DNA of 62,261 nt from an uncultured Planctomycetota bacterium (GTDB taxonomy: Bacteria; Planctomycetota; Phycisphaerae; UBA1845; Fen-1342): contig CAADGM010000085.1 in assembly GCA_900696535.1 (NCBI GenBank), positions 1 to 62,261 on the forward strand. Reading direction: 5' to 3'. This document shows, piece after piece, positions 17,273 through 26,742 of the stretch. A program made the position numbers and the translations under genes. Under the pieces are notes generated by a model. The model did no database searches. It was not told the DNA's origin and was given only the letters and a program-made list of their open reading frames with translations. The number at the start of each line of letters is the position of its first letter. Within the stretch, counting starts at the first letter, position 1.

Positions 17273-18271
17273 ATGGTCGTCACGCACGCCGACATCCAGC
17301 AGGTTGGAGCGCTTGTCCGCAAGCATCACGCCCATTTCGACCGGCTGCTGGCCGAGATCAGCCGCGTCATCGTTGGCCAGGAGAACCTGCTCCGGAAGAT
17401 GCTCGTGGGGCTGCTGTCCGACGGGCACATCCTGCTGGAAGGTGTGCCGGGGCTGGCCAAGACGACCGCCGTCGCCACGCTCGCCCGCGCGATTCACGCC
17501 ACTTTCCACCGAATCCAGTTCACGCCCGACCTGCTGCCGGCGGACATCGTCGGAACGCTGATCTTCCAGCCGCGCGACGGCAGCTTCAGCGTCAAGAAGG
17601 GGCCGGTCTTCGCGAACATCGTCCTGGCCGACGAGGTCAACCGAGCGCCGGCCAAGGTCCAGAGCGCGCTGCTCGAGGCGATGCAGGAGCGCCAGGTCAC
17701 GATCGGCGAGGAGACGCACTACCTCGATGACCCGTTTCTCGTCCTGGCCACGCAGAATCCCATCGAGCAGGAGGGCACGTATCCGCTGCCCGAGGCCCAG
17801 GTCGACCGCTTCATGCTCAAATTGCTCGTCGAGTACCCCAGCGCGACCGAGGAGCGGCAAATCCTCGACCGCATGGCGCCGCAGCGCGGCACGGCGCGCA
17901 TCGAGCCCGTGCTGACGCTCGATGAGGTGAAGGCCGCCCGCGCTGTCATGGACGAGATCTACCTGGACGACAAGGGCAAGGACTACATCGTCTCGCTCGT
18001 CCACGCCACCCGGCGGCCGACCGAGTTCGGGCTGCCCATCGGGCCGTGGATCGAGTACGGCGCCTCCCCGCGGGCGACCATTTACCTGGCTCGCGGCGCG
18101 CGGGCGATGGCGTTCCTCGCAGGCCGTGGGTACGTCACGCCGCAGGACGTCAAGGACATCGCCCCGGACGTCCTCCGGCATCGCGTGATCATCAGCTACG
18201 AGGCCGAGGCAGAGGAGAAGACCAGCGACATGGTCGTGCGGCACGTGCTGGACCACGTGCCGGTCCCCTGA
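17273..18271 (+). CDS. MoxR-family AAA+ ATPase
   Basis: A protein of 332 residues. Walker A is in LLEGVPGLAKTTAV (about residues 51-64), Walker B in IVLADEVNRAPAKVQSALLEAM, and sensor 1 in LATQNPIEQEGTYPLPEAQVD (quoted across its family span). These are the MoxR hallmarks. MoxR ATPases act as chaperones that insert cofactors or assemble complexes, usually with VWA-domain partners. GGAGGT sits five bases ahead of the ATG, which fixes the start. Unusually, the DUF58 and VWA partner genes that normally follow moxR are absent. The next gene is an M16 peptidase with its own leader. Confidence 0.93.
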   Translation: MVVTHADIQQVGALVRKHHAHFDRLLAEISRVIVGQENLLRKMLVGLLSDGHILLEGVPGLAKTTAVATLARAIHATFHRIQFTPDLLPADIVGTLIFQPRDGSFSVKKGPVFANIVLADEVNRAPAKVQSALLEAMQERQVTIGEETHYLDDPFLVLATQNPIEQEGTYPLPEAQVDRFMLKLLVEYPSATEERQILDRMAPQRGTARIEPVLTLDEVKAARAVMDEIYLDDKGKDYIVSLVHATRRPTEFGLPIGPWIEYGASPRATIYLARGARAMAFLAGRGYVTPQDVKDIAPDVLRHRVIISYEAEAEEKTSDMVVRHVLDHVPVP

Positions 18272-18416
18272 GGCTGGCGCGGGGCGGCGGGCCTCGAAGC
18301 GAGTGGCGCCCAGGTTGTCGCAATTTGTAGCCCGGGGGGTGGGGGCTGTGCGGGGGTATACTCCAGGGTCTGCGCCCGCGTCGCGCGGGACGCGCTGGTT
18401 CCCCTGAAGGTGCACG

Positions 18417-21281
18417 ATGACACGACGCTTCGCTCCCGCCGCTACGGCTTCCGCCCTACTGCTCCTGCTGGTTGCCCCCCTCGGCTTGGCCGAGAACCTC
18501 CCTACCGACGAACGGATCAAGACGGGTACGCTCGAGAACGGCGTGCGCTGGCAATTCTTCGCCCACGCCAACCCCCCGGGCAAGATGGCCGCGATGATCC
18601 ACATCGACACGGGCTCGCTGAACGAAACCGACGAGCAGCGCGGCCTGGCCCACTTCCTGGAGCACATGGCCTTCAACGGCAGCGAGAACTTCAAGCCCGG
18701 CGAGCTGCTGCCGTACTTCGAGAGCCTGGGCATGCAGTTCGGGGCGGACCTGAACGCGTTCACGGGCTTCGACCAGACCGCCTACATGCTGTTCCTGCCC
18801 GATGCCAGGGTCGAAACGGTCGACAAGGCCCTGATGACCCTCAGCGACATGGCTTTCCGACAGCTCCTGCTGCCCGAGGAAATCGACAAGGAGCGCGGCG
18901 TCATTCTGTCGGAGAAGCGCGCCGGCATGAGCGCGCAGCAGCGCATCCGCGACAAGCTCTTCGAGCAGCTCTTCGAGGGCACGCGGCTGGCCGCGCGGCT
19001 TCCGATCGGAATCGAGGAAGTCATCAGCCAGGCCCCCCGCGAGCAATTCGAGACGTACTACCGCACCTGGTACCGCCCGGAGCGCGTGACCGTGTTCCTG
19101 GTGGGCGACGGCCAGCTCGATGACTACACGCCCGCGCTGCAAAAGTGGTTCGGCACGTACAAGGCGCCGGTCGATCCGCAGCCCGAGCTGCGGGCCGACC
19201 TCAAGCCGTTCACGCGCGAGCGAGCCATCGTCATCACCGACCCGGAGATCGGCCAGGCCAGCGTGGACCTGTACAACCTGCACCCCGCCCGGCCCCCGGT
19301 CACGACAGTCGACCTGGCGCGGACCCAGCTCGTCGAGGAGCTGGGCAGTTGGATGATCCAGCGGCGCTTCAACGAGCACATCAAGAAGGGCCAGGCGGCG
19401 TACCTCAGCGCGCGGGCCTCGGTGAGCGACCTGTTCAACGAGGCCATGGAGGCCAACGTCTCCGTGCGGGGCGAGCCGGCTAACTGGAAACGCATGCTCG
19501 AGGAGGCGATCTTCGAGGTGAACCGCGCCCGTGAGCATGGCTTCCTGCCGCAGGAGTACGAGCTGGCCGTTCGCGAGTTCGTGGCCACCGCTGAGCGGCA
19601 GGTGCGCACCGAGTCGACCCGCAACGCCAACCGGGTGATCATGAGCCTCGTGCGGGCTGTCAACCAGAAGGAGCCGGTCATGTCCGCCCAGCAGGAGCTG
19701 GACGTGCTGAACCGGCTGCTGCCGACCATCAAGCTCGACGAGATCAACGCCGCGTTCGCAAACAACTTCAAGCCCGGCACGTTCGCCTTCGTTGTGACGC
19801 TGCCCGAGAAGCAGGACAGCGCCGTCCCCGCCACCGACGAGGTGATCCAGGCCGCCTCCGCCGCGCAGGCCAAGCCGACGGTCGCCTGGGTCTGGGAGGA
19901 CCGCCCAACGTCCATCCTGGAGAAGGCTCCCGTGGCGGGCAAGGCGGTTGAGACCACGAGCGACGCGGACCTGGGCGTTACGCACGCCTGGCTCGAGAAC
20001 GGCGTCCGTGTCCACCATCGCCACATGGACTACAAGAAGGACGAGATCTTCGTCGCCATCACCCTGGCCGGCGGCGAGATCGAGGAGACGGCTGAGAACT
20101 CCGGCGTGACCACCGTCGCGGCCCTGGCCTTCGCCCAACCCGCGACCAGCCGCCTCAGCTCGACCGACATCCAGGACATCCTGACGGGCAAGAACATCCG
20201 CGTCATGGGGGGCGGCCAGGGCGACACGTTCACGGTGAGCGTGCGCGGCTCGCCGGTCGACCTGGAGATCGGCCTCGAGCTGGCTCACGCCCTGCTCACC
20301 GACGGCCGCATAGAGTCGTCCGCGTTCGACCGCTGGCGCGAGGAGTCGCTCCAGCAATGGGAGATGTTCAGCAAGGTCCCGCAGTTCCGCGCCAGCCAGG
20401 CGCTGCTCGAAGCTACCAGCGGCGGAGACCCCCGGCGCACGATGATGACGCCGGAGAAGATCCGCCGGCAGTCGCTCGACGCGGCGCAGGCGTGGCTCAC
20501 GCGGGTGACCCGCACGGCGCCGATCGAGGTCGCGGTCGTTGGCGACATCGAGCGCGAGGCAGCAATGCCGCTGATCGAGAAGTACATCGGCTCGCTGCCG
20601 GCCCGCGAGCGCTCCGCGTCGCACCTCGACGCGCTCCGCAAGCTCAATCGTCAGCCCGGCCCGCTGGAGCGAAACGTCGTCGTCGAAACGATCACACCGC
20701 AGGCCGTCGTCATGGCGGGATTCATGGGGACGGAGGTGCAGAACATCGCCGACGTGCGCGCGCTGAGCCTGGCGGAGCTGACGCTGGACACGCGGCTGAT
20801 CAAGCGGATCCGCGAGGAGCTGGGCATCGTGTACTCGATCTCGGCCAACAGCGCGCCCTCGCAGGTGTACCTCGACTCGGGCGTGTTCATCAGCGGCGCG
20901 CCTTGCCAGCCCGGCAAGGAGGCCGAGGTCATCCGCGAAGTGGAGGCGATCTTCACGGCTTTCGCCACCGCCGGACCCACCGAGGAGGAGTTGGCGAACG
21001 CGAAGAAGCAGATGGCCGAGAAACTGGATCGCCAGCTCCGCGAGCCGGCCTACTGGTTCGACCTGCTGCGGACGCTGGACCTGCGCCATCTGAAGCTCGA
21101 CGACTTCAAGAACATTCGTGAGCACTACGACGCCTTCACGGCCGAGCAGGTTCGTGACGCCTTCGCCAAGTACTACAAGCCCGAGCGGATCTTCCGCATC
21201 ACCGCGGTACCGGGCGGGGAGTCGAACAAACCCGCGGCCGACGCGAGCGGAGCGGGCGCCCCGGGCCAGGCCGGCTCGTAG
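18417..21281 (+). CDS. M16 family zinc metallopeptidase, secreted
   Basis: A protein of 954 residues with a signal peptide (about 1-25). The inverted zinc motif HFLEH is at residues 79-83 in the N-terminal M16 domain, and the downstream glutamate region is present in the VILSEKRAG segment. Two M16_C domains follow, and a second, catalytically degenerate M16 half starts near residue 525, giving the PqqL-like clam-shell of about 950 residues. Such enzymes degrade peptides in the periplasm or at the envelope. AAGGTG precedes the ATG. A TATACT box at 18357-18362 suggests a separate promoter with a leader of about 48 nt. The peptide substrate is unknown. Confidence 0.9.
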   Translation: MTRRFAPAATASALLLLLVAPLGLAENLPTDERIKTGTLENGVRWQFFAHANPPGKMAAMIHIDTGSLNETDEQRGLAHFLEHMAFNGSENFKPGELLPYFESLGMQFGADLNAFTGFDQTAYMLFLPDARVETVDKALMTLSDMAFRQLLLPEEIDKERGVILSEKRAGMSAQQRIRDKLFEQLFEGTRLAARLPIGIEEVISQAPREQFETYYRTWYRPERVTVFLVGDGQLDDYTPALQKWFGTYKAPVDPQPELRADLKPFTRERAIVITDPEIGQASVDLYNLHPARPPVTTVDLARTQLVEELGSWMIQRRFNEHIKKGQAAYLSARASVSDLFNEAMEANVSVRGEPANWKRMLEEAIFEVNRAREHGFLPQEYELAVREFVATAERQVRTESTRNANRVIMSLVRAVNQKEPVMSAQQELDVLNRLLPTIKLDEINAAFANNFKPGTFAFVVTLPEKQDSAVPATDEVIQAASAAQAKPTVAWVWEDRPTSILEKAPVAGKAVETTSDADLGVTHAWLENGVRVHHRHMDYKKDEIFVAITLAGGEIEETAENSGVTTVAALAFAQPATSRLSSTDIQDILTGKNIRVMGGGQGDTFTVSVRGSPVDLEIGLELAHALLTDGRIESSAFDRWREESLQQWEMFSKVPQFRASQALLEATSGGDPRRTMMTPEKIRRQSLDAAQAWLTRVTRTAPIEVAVVGDIEREAAMPLIEKYIGSLPARERSASHLDALRKLNRQPGPLERNVVVETITPQAVVMAGFMGTEVQNIADVRALSLAELTLDTRLIKRIREELGIVYSISANSAPSQVYLDSGVFISGAPCQPGKEAEVIREVEAIFTAFATAGPTEEELANAKKQMAEKLDRQLREPAYWFDLLRTLDLRHLKLDDFKNIREHYDAFTAEQVRDAFAKYYKPERIFRITAVPGGESNKPAADASGAGAPGQAGS

Positions 21282-21334
21282 TCGTCGGCCGCTCTCGGCG
21301 GACGCCGAGCCGTGGTCACCCTTGCGGTGAGTGC

Positions 21335-22129
21335 ATGTCGCCGCCCTGGCTGTACGCCCCCGAGCTTCGCGTCGGGCTGAGCGCACTGCCGCCTGACGAA
21401 GCGCGGCACGCACGGCAGGTCCTGCGATGCCGCCCCGGCGACGCGGTCGTGCTCTTCGATGGTCGCGGGAACTGGGGCGCCGGCGTCGTGGTCGAGTCAC
21501 CGGAGGATTCGACGGCGAAGGGCAGCCCGCGGAAGCGCCGCGACGCACGGTGCGCGGCGCAGGTCACCGCTGTCTATCACACTCCGCCCCCCCGCTGCCG
21601 GCTGACGCTGATCACGGCGGCGTGTAAGGGGCCACGGCTCGACTACCTCGTTGAGAAAGCGACCGAGCTGGGCGTGGACCGATTGCTGGTCGCAACGTTC
21701 GAACGATCGGTGGTGCGGCTCGACTTCGAGCACGCCGATCGGTTGCTGGCGACCGCGCTGGCGGCTTGCAAGCAGGCCGGCCGGGCGCGCCTGCCGGAAG
21801 TCCGCACGGGCCTGTCGCTGCACGAGGCGGTCGAGGCCGCCCGAAGTTCCCGGCTGCTCGTGGCTGACCCGAGCAACGAGAGCATCCCGGCGGCACGCCT
21901 GCTCGACGAAACTCAGGCGGCAGGTGGGGACGCGGCGGCCATCATCGGCCCGGAGGGCGGCATCTCGCCGGCGGAACGCGTGTGGCTGGATGAGCTCGGC
22001 GCCACGCGAGCCTGGCTAGGCCGCTTCATCCTCCGGGTCGAGACCGCGGCGGTGGCCGTGGCCGCGTGCTGGGCGGCATCGAGCGTCCCGCTGGAGAGTT
22101 CGAGCGAGTCCCGTCCGGGCGCTTCATGA
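21335..22129 (+). CDS. rsmE: 16S rRNA (uracil1498-N3)-methyltransferase
   Basis: RsmE methylates U1498 of 16S rRNA with SAM. The C-terminal SPOUT knot is recognisable from IIGPEGGISPAE and LGRFILRVETAA, and the middle from DYLVEKATELGVDRLLV. The N-terminal PUA-like part starts with DEARHARQVLRCRPGD. At 264 residues the length is close to the usual 240-250. A roughly 20-residue basic insertion (KGSPRKRRDARC) sits in the N-terminal domain. The gene starts 53 bases after the M16 peptidase stop and may be cotranscribed with it. It is followed by the hairpin array. Confidence 0.92.
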   Translation: MSPPWLYAPELRVGLSALPPDEARHARQVLRCRPGDAVVLFDGRGNWGAGVVVESPEDSTAKGSPRKRRDARCAAQVTAVYHTPPPRCRLTLITAACKGPRLDYLVEKATELGVDRLLVATFERSVVRLDFEHADRLLATALAACKQAGRARLPEVRTGLSLHEAVEAARSSRLLVADPSNESIPAARLLDETQAAGGDAAAIIGPEGGISPAERVWLDELGATRAWLGRFILRVETAAVAVAACWAASSVPLESSSESRPGAS

Positions 22130-22175
22130 CAACCACCCGGCGCACACAGGCGAGTTCGCAACAATAACACGCAGC

Positions 22176-22490
22176 GCAGCCCGAAGGGCTGCACGGTCGT
22201 AACGCCGCGAGCAGCCCGAAACGCCGCACCACCGTCGCGTCCCAGGCAGCCCGAAGGGCTGCACGATCGTCGCGTCCCAGGCAGCCCTAAGGGCTGCACG
22301 ATCGTCGCGTCCCAGGCAGCCCGAAGGCCTGCACGGTCGTAACGGCGCGGGCACCCCTAAGGGCTGCACGATCGTCGCGTCCCAGGCAGCCCGAAGGGCT
22401 GCACGATCGTCGCGTCCCAGGCAGCCCGAAGAGCTGCACGATCGTCGCGTCCCAGGCAGCCCGAAGGGCTGCACGGTCGTAGCCGGGGGT
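22176..22490. repeat. Nine tandem 35-bp units, each with a hairpin and a palindrome
   Basis: Units start at 22176, 22211, 22246, 22281, 22316, 22351, 22386, 22421 and 22456, in exact 35-base register. The core of each is GCAGCCC-GAA-GGGCTGC, a perfect 7-bp stem with a three-base loop. It is followed in most copies by ACGATCGT, itself an 8-bp palindrome, and a CGCGTCCCAG linker. Copies at 22246 and 22386 are identical and others differ by one to several bases. Because 35 is not a multiple of three, the repeat cannot be a protein repeat. It fills the gap between the convergent rsmE and S8 peptidase genes. There are no unique spacers, so it is not CRISPR. Confidence 0.9.
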
Positions 22491-22560
22491 CAGTCCGCCG
22501 AAGGCGGACGCCACCCCCGGTTGTGGGTGTTGGCCACGAGAACGACCCTGTAAGGGTCGT
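22483..22560. repeat. Nested palindrome plus a second perfect hairpin after the tandem array
   Basis: CCGGGGGT (22483-22490) pairs with ACCCCCGG (22513-22520), enclosing TCCGCC-GAA-GGCGGA (22494-22508). A separate perfect hairpin ACGACCCT-GTA-AGGGTCGT spans 22542-22560. They share the GAA or GTA trinucleotide-loop style of the neighbouring array. The remaining bases to 22735 hold no gene that could be recognised. Confidence 0.75.
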
Positions 22561-22735
22561 CGAGGTCACGCCGCGCCCCAGTGGCCGATGCGCATCGTTT
22601 CGCCGACCTCTTCAGGGTCGCGATGCGGCCCGGTCACGATTCCCAGGGCGGCGACTCGGCTGCGCCGCCCAGTGCCCCCGTCTACCATCGATCACCCTCC
22701 GAGCTGTACGCGCTGGGCCGAACTCGCTCCGACGC

Positions 22736-25700
22736 CTACAGTGGCGGGTAGTCGCGCGGGCAGCGGACCAGCAGCCACGCCTGGTCGTAGCGCTGCCAGT
22801 GCTCCCAGCCGAGCTTCTCGAATAGCGTAATCCGCTGCTCGTACAGTTTGCGGTCGGGCTTGCCCTCGGCGATGCGCTTGTTGAGCAGCTTGAGCGCCTG
22901 CCCGAGCCGGCCGGTGCGCGTCAGCCGGTCGATGTGCAGCGCGATGTAATCGTCCGCGGTCGTGTCGGTCCACTTCTCCAGCTCGCTGAACGCCGCCTCG
23001 AACGTCGCGTCCGCGGTGGCTCGGGCATCGCTGCCGGGCTCTTCCTTTCCGGCCAGGTCGTAGAGTGCCCGAGCCTTCAGGTGTAGCGCGGTGCACAGGG
23101 CCGCCTTGCGCTCGTCCATCTCCTTGCGGACCTTGGCGGCCTCCTTGTCGTCCGGGTCGATGTTGGTGCCGAAGTGCTCGGCCAGGGCTCGCGTGTCGAT
23201 GGCGGCCACGACGCGATCCGCCGCGGCGACCACCGCGCGGAGGTCCTTCTCGCGGTGCTTGTCGGCCCGCTTGAGATCCTCGAGCAGTGCCGGCAGGTGC
23301 CCCGGATGCTCCGCCAGCACCTCGGACAGGAGCTTGTCGAAGAGCGGGGCCTCGTTCGGGTCGTACAGTTTGCCGAGCTGTGCGACCTTCGCGTCGCGAA
23401 GCGCCTCGGCCACGCGCTGCGCCAGTGGCTTGTCCTCCGAGGCGTCGTCCTTGCCGCCCTTCTTCTTGTCGGCCGGCTTCGGCGGGACGCGATACACGAC
23501 CGCGTAGCCGCCGGGGCGCTCGCCCTCGCCGGGGAGCTTCTCGTCCGCGGCCCCGTACTTGATGCTGCCCAGCAGCAGGTCGCCCGCCTGCGCGGCCTTG
23601 GGGAGCTTGTCGCTCTCGGGGCCGGCCAGGTACACCGTCGCCCGCGCGCCCGGCAGCAGCACGCGTGACGCGAACCTGCTGTCGCCGAACACATCATCCG
23701 GATCGGACAGCACGCGCAGACTCACCGACTTGTCGAGCGCGCGGTCGAGCAGGAGCGGCATGTCCTTGAGCTTCTCGAGCTCGTCGCGGTCGTCCAGGCG
23801 CGTGAAGTAGCGGATCACATAGTCGCCCTTCTCCAGCGTCACCGGCTTGGGATCCGATGTGCCGGTCGCGATCCAGCGCTTCGCGCTGTCGAAGATCATG
23901 TAGATCTGCCCCTGCCACGTGTCCTCGTACTCCTGCACTTCGGACAGCGCCGGCCGCGGCGTCACTTTGGCCTTCTCGTCGAGCTTGAAGCCGTACTCGA
24001 GCACCAGCTCGAACATCTGCCGGCTCTCGGGGAGCAGGTCGCGCCGGCCATCGAGCGGGCGAATCTCGAAGGACGTGGGGCGCAGTGTCTGACGCAGCGT
24101 GTCCAGGCTGCCCTTCGGCGCGATGCGCTGCGGGCCGATGGGGGAGATCAGCCCCACGGGCGTGACCAGCTCGCCCCCGTCCATGACGATCCGCTGGCTG
24201 TCAGGCAACACGCCGTGGAACGTCAGTTCAACGTCGATCTGCGCCTCGCCCAGGCTGGACCAGAACTGCGCCAGGCACAGCTCGAGCGTCCGCCCGCCTG
24301 TCACCTTGAGGCTGCGGATCTCCTGCGCCCGCGGCCCCAGCGTCACGTACTCCTTCAACTCGTTCTGCGCGTAGTGCTCGCCCGGCAAAAGCTGCACGGC
24401 GTGAAGCAGCACGAGGCGCGGCTCCTCGCTGTCCTGCCGCCGCAGACGCACGTCGGCCCAGGTGGCGCCGTCCGGCACGGCGATGAAGCGACGCTCGATC
24501 TGCCCGGACCTGAAGCTTATCCGCTCGCTCCAGGTCGGCGCGCCGGATTCCAGCCGCAGTGGGCGAATGACCGTGATCGGCAGGCGAAACAGGGGGCCGC
24601 GCTGCGGGCCGCCGGCGTCGTAGCCGCGAATTTCGGCGTAGTGCGCCCCGGGCGGCAGGCCGGTCGGATCGACGCGAATATCGAGCCGGCGGCCATCGTG
24701 CATGAGCATGAGTTGGCTGCCGACCTCGACCCACCGCGCCGTGCTCTCCACGTTGCAGCGCAGCTCGAAATGCACCTTGTCGATGTTGGGCGCGTCCTCG
24801 TGGAACACCGGCGTAACGATGACGCGAACCTCAGCGGGCCGGTCCGTCTCGAAGGGCTCGCGGAGGTACAGCCCGCGGGCGTTACCGCGCGCCGGGATGC
24901 GGGCCTCGAAGCGCACGTCCTGGTCGGGAAGGTCCTTGTATTTCGTGAGGTAGTCGAACGCCTGCGGTGCCTGAATCAGCCCGCGGCCCAGCGCGAAGAC
25001 CTCGATCCCTGCGACCTCGATGGCGGTGTTCTCCAGGGCCCGGCGCACGCGCGCCGGCGACCAGCGCACCTGCTGGGCCTTGAGGCCCGAGAGCAGCAGC
25101 GCGATGTTTCCGCAGGCGTTGGGCGCCGCCATGGACGTGCCGTTCATCATCGCGTTGCGCTGGAGCTCGTGGTTGGGCACGGGCGAGATGGCCGCCCCAG
25201 GGGCGCTGAACTTGACGCCCAGCGCGCCGTCGGTCGTCGGGCCGCGCGACGACCAGGTGAACTGCGTCGGCGGTACCGTCTGACGCATCGAGTAGAGCAC
25301 GCTCATCATGTCCGGCGCAACGTACGCCCCCACGCCAAAGAGCGCCTCGGTCGTCGCGCCGGGTCCGCCGGCGGTGGTCAGCGCGGGACCCTCGTTACCC
25401 GCGCTGGCGACGAAAATCACGTTGTGCTTGTTGACGATGCGGGAGTACAGCTCGGTTGTGCGCCCGCGGTCGGGGTCCGCGGTCGGCCCGCCGTAGCTCA
25501 TGTTGATCAGGTCGCAGCCGTTCTCCAGGACCGTGACCAGCCCGCGGACCTCTCCCTGCCCGGTCGACGTCGAGCCCAGCCGCGTGTCGCCGATCTTCAC
25601 GGAGACGATCTGTGCCCCGGGGGCGACACCGCTCAGCTCGGGCTGGTCCGGGAAGTGCGCGGCGACGATGCCGGCCACGTGTGTGCCGTGGGCGCCGCTG

Positions 25701-26632
25701 TCTGTGACGATGGAGAGGAGCTTGCCGTCGTCGTAGATGTTGACGGCGTAGTTCATGAGGTCTTCGCTGCTGAATGTCCCGTACTGGCGCTCCAGCCGGA
25801 AGTTTGTAAGAACCTTCTCGTCGGCGAGGTCGCCGTCCTCGTCGGAGTCGATCACGGCCCGCCAGGTCTGCCCGTCGTTCCAGACCACGCAGTCGAACAC
25901 GGGGCCCGGATCCTCGTACTTCTCCTGGAGCTCGCCCAGCGCCTTGAGCCGCGCTTCGAGCTCCTCCCGCTGCTTCTTCACCTCCGGGTCGCCTGGCCGA
26001 TCGCTCGCTTCCAGGGCGGCGCGCTGCCGCTCGACCGCGGTCACCGCGGCCCGCTGCTGCTCGTTCCACGCCCGGCGCCGCTTCTCAACGAGCCGGCTCA
26101 CCAGCTCCCCGGGGTAGAGCTCGAAGGCACGCTTCATCCCCATGTGCCACTTGCCGGTCGGATTGCTCCACGCGGGATCGAGTTTGAGCGAGCGCCCAGA
26201 AAGCCCCGCGAGCACACCGTCCCTGGCCTCGATGACCGTCGAGGTATCGACGTCGCCGCTGCCGGTGCCATCCACCACGTCAACGATCTTGGGCTTGCCG
26301 TCGCTGGTGATCTGCATCCCGGGCGCCCCCGGGTCCACGCCGGTGTCGAAGATCGCGACGATGACGCCGCGGCCGTCGTACTCCGGATAACGCCGCAGAA
26401 ACTCGCCCGCGCCGGTGTCCTCCCGCGGCATGATGCCGGCGGTCGGGAAGCTGCCGCGCGGCGGCGGTGCCGCGGCACTTGCGGACGCCGCGGCCGAACT
26501 GGCGACCAATGAGCCCGCCACCGGGTCGCCCTGCCCCCCTACCGCCTGGGCCCAACGGACGGCGGCGACGGCGAAGACCAGCGCACCGGCGACGATAACG
26601 ATGGAAACAACGCTTCTCGCGGAGTGATGCAT
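22736..26632 (-). CDS. Very large S8 subtilisin-like protease, tripeptidyl-peptidase II type
   Basis: A protein of about 1298 residues. A signal anchor (about residues 8-30) precedes the S8 domain. The catalytic triad is visible: Asp96 in AIFDTGVD, His315 in GAHGTHVAG and Ser500 in NGTSMAAPNA. The oxyanion Asn is near residue 378 or 413. A long insertion of about 190 residues separates Asp from His, as in tripeptidyl-peptidase II. The long C-terminal part contains beta-rich and helical regions, including a Lys-rich stretch around DKKKGGKDDASEDK. TPP-II removes tripeptides from peptide N-termini. The N-terminal anchor suggests an envelope location. The ATG at 26632 was chosen because it gives the most compact signal anchor. 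ATG at 26647 is possible. Confidence 0.88.
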   Translation of the reverse strand: MHHSARSVVSIVIVAGALVFAVAAVRWAQAVGGQGDPVAGSLVASSAAASASAAAPPPRGSFPTAGIMPREDTGAGEFLRRYPEYDGRGVIVAIFDTGVDPGAPGMQITSDGKPKIVDVVDGTGSGDVDTSTVIEARDGVLAGLSGRSLKLDPAWSNPTGKWHMGMKRAFELYPGELVSRLVEKRRRAWNEQQRAAVTAVERQRAALEASDRPGDPEVKKQREELEARLKALGELQEKYEDPGPVFDCVVWNDGQTWRAVIDSDEDGDLADEKVLTNFRLERQYGTFSSEDLMNYAVNIYDDGKLLSIVTDSGAHGTHVAGIVAAHFPDQPELSGVAPGAQIVSVKIGDTRLGSTSTGQGEVRGLVTVLENGCDLINMSYGGPTADPDRGRTTELYSRIVNKHNVIFVASAGNEGPALTTAGGPGATTEALFGVGAYVAPDMMSVLYSMRQTVPPTQFTWSSRGPTTDGALGVKFSAPGAAISPVPNHELQRNAMMNGTSMAAPNACGNIALLLSGLKAQQVRWSPARVRRALENTAIEVAGIEVFALGRGLIQAPQAFDYLTKYKDLPDQDVRFEARIPARGNARGLYLREPFETDRPAEVRVIVTPVFHEDAPNIDKVHFELRCNVESTARWVEVGSQLMLMHDGRRLDIRVDPTGLPPGAHYAEIRGYDAGGPQRGPLFRLPITVIRPLRLESGAPTWSERISFRSGQIERRFIAVPDGATWADVRLRRQDSEEPRLVLLHAVQLLPGEHYAQNELKEYVTLGPRAQEIRSLKVTGGRTLELCLAQFWSSLGEAQIDVELTFHGVLPDSQRIVMDGGELVTPVGLISPIGPQRIAPKGSLDTLRQTLRPTSFEIRPLDGRRDLLPESRQMFELVLEYGFKLDEKAKVTPRPALSEVQEYEDTWQGQIYMIFDSAKRWIATGTSDPKPVTLEKGDYVIRYFTRLDDRDELEKLKDMPLLLDRALDKSVSLRVLSDPDDVFGDSRFASRVLLPGARATVYLAGPESDKLPKAAQAGDLLLGSIKYGAADEKLPGEGERPGGYAVVYRVPPKPADKKKGGKDDASEDKPLAQRVAEALRDAKVAQLGKLYDPNEAPLFDKLLSEVLAEHPGHLPALLEDLKRADKHREKDLRAVVAAADRVVAAIDTRALAEHFGTNIDPDDKEAAKVRKEMDERKAALCTALHLKARALYDLAGKEEPGSDARATADATFEAAFSELEKWTDTTADDYIALHIDRLTRTGRLGQALKLLNKRIAEGKPDRKLYEQRITLFEKLGWEHWQRYDQAWLLVRCPRDYPPL

Positions 26633-26742
26633 GGCGGCGACTCGCATACAGGTACCAGGCGGCCCGGCCGCGCGCGGCGGCCGAATACCGCATGGTACCA
26701 ACCCGCGTGCCCGGCGCCAGCCCGCAGGCCCTGCGCCGGTGC

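Noticed and set aside
22176..22490. Possible CRISPR array
   Set aside because: The units are contiguous with no unique spacers, the palindromic core is a hairpin with variable copies, and no cas genes are in the window.
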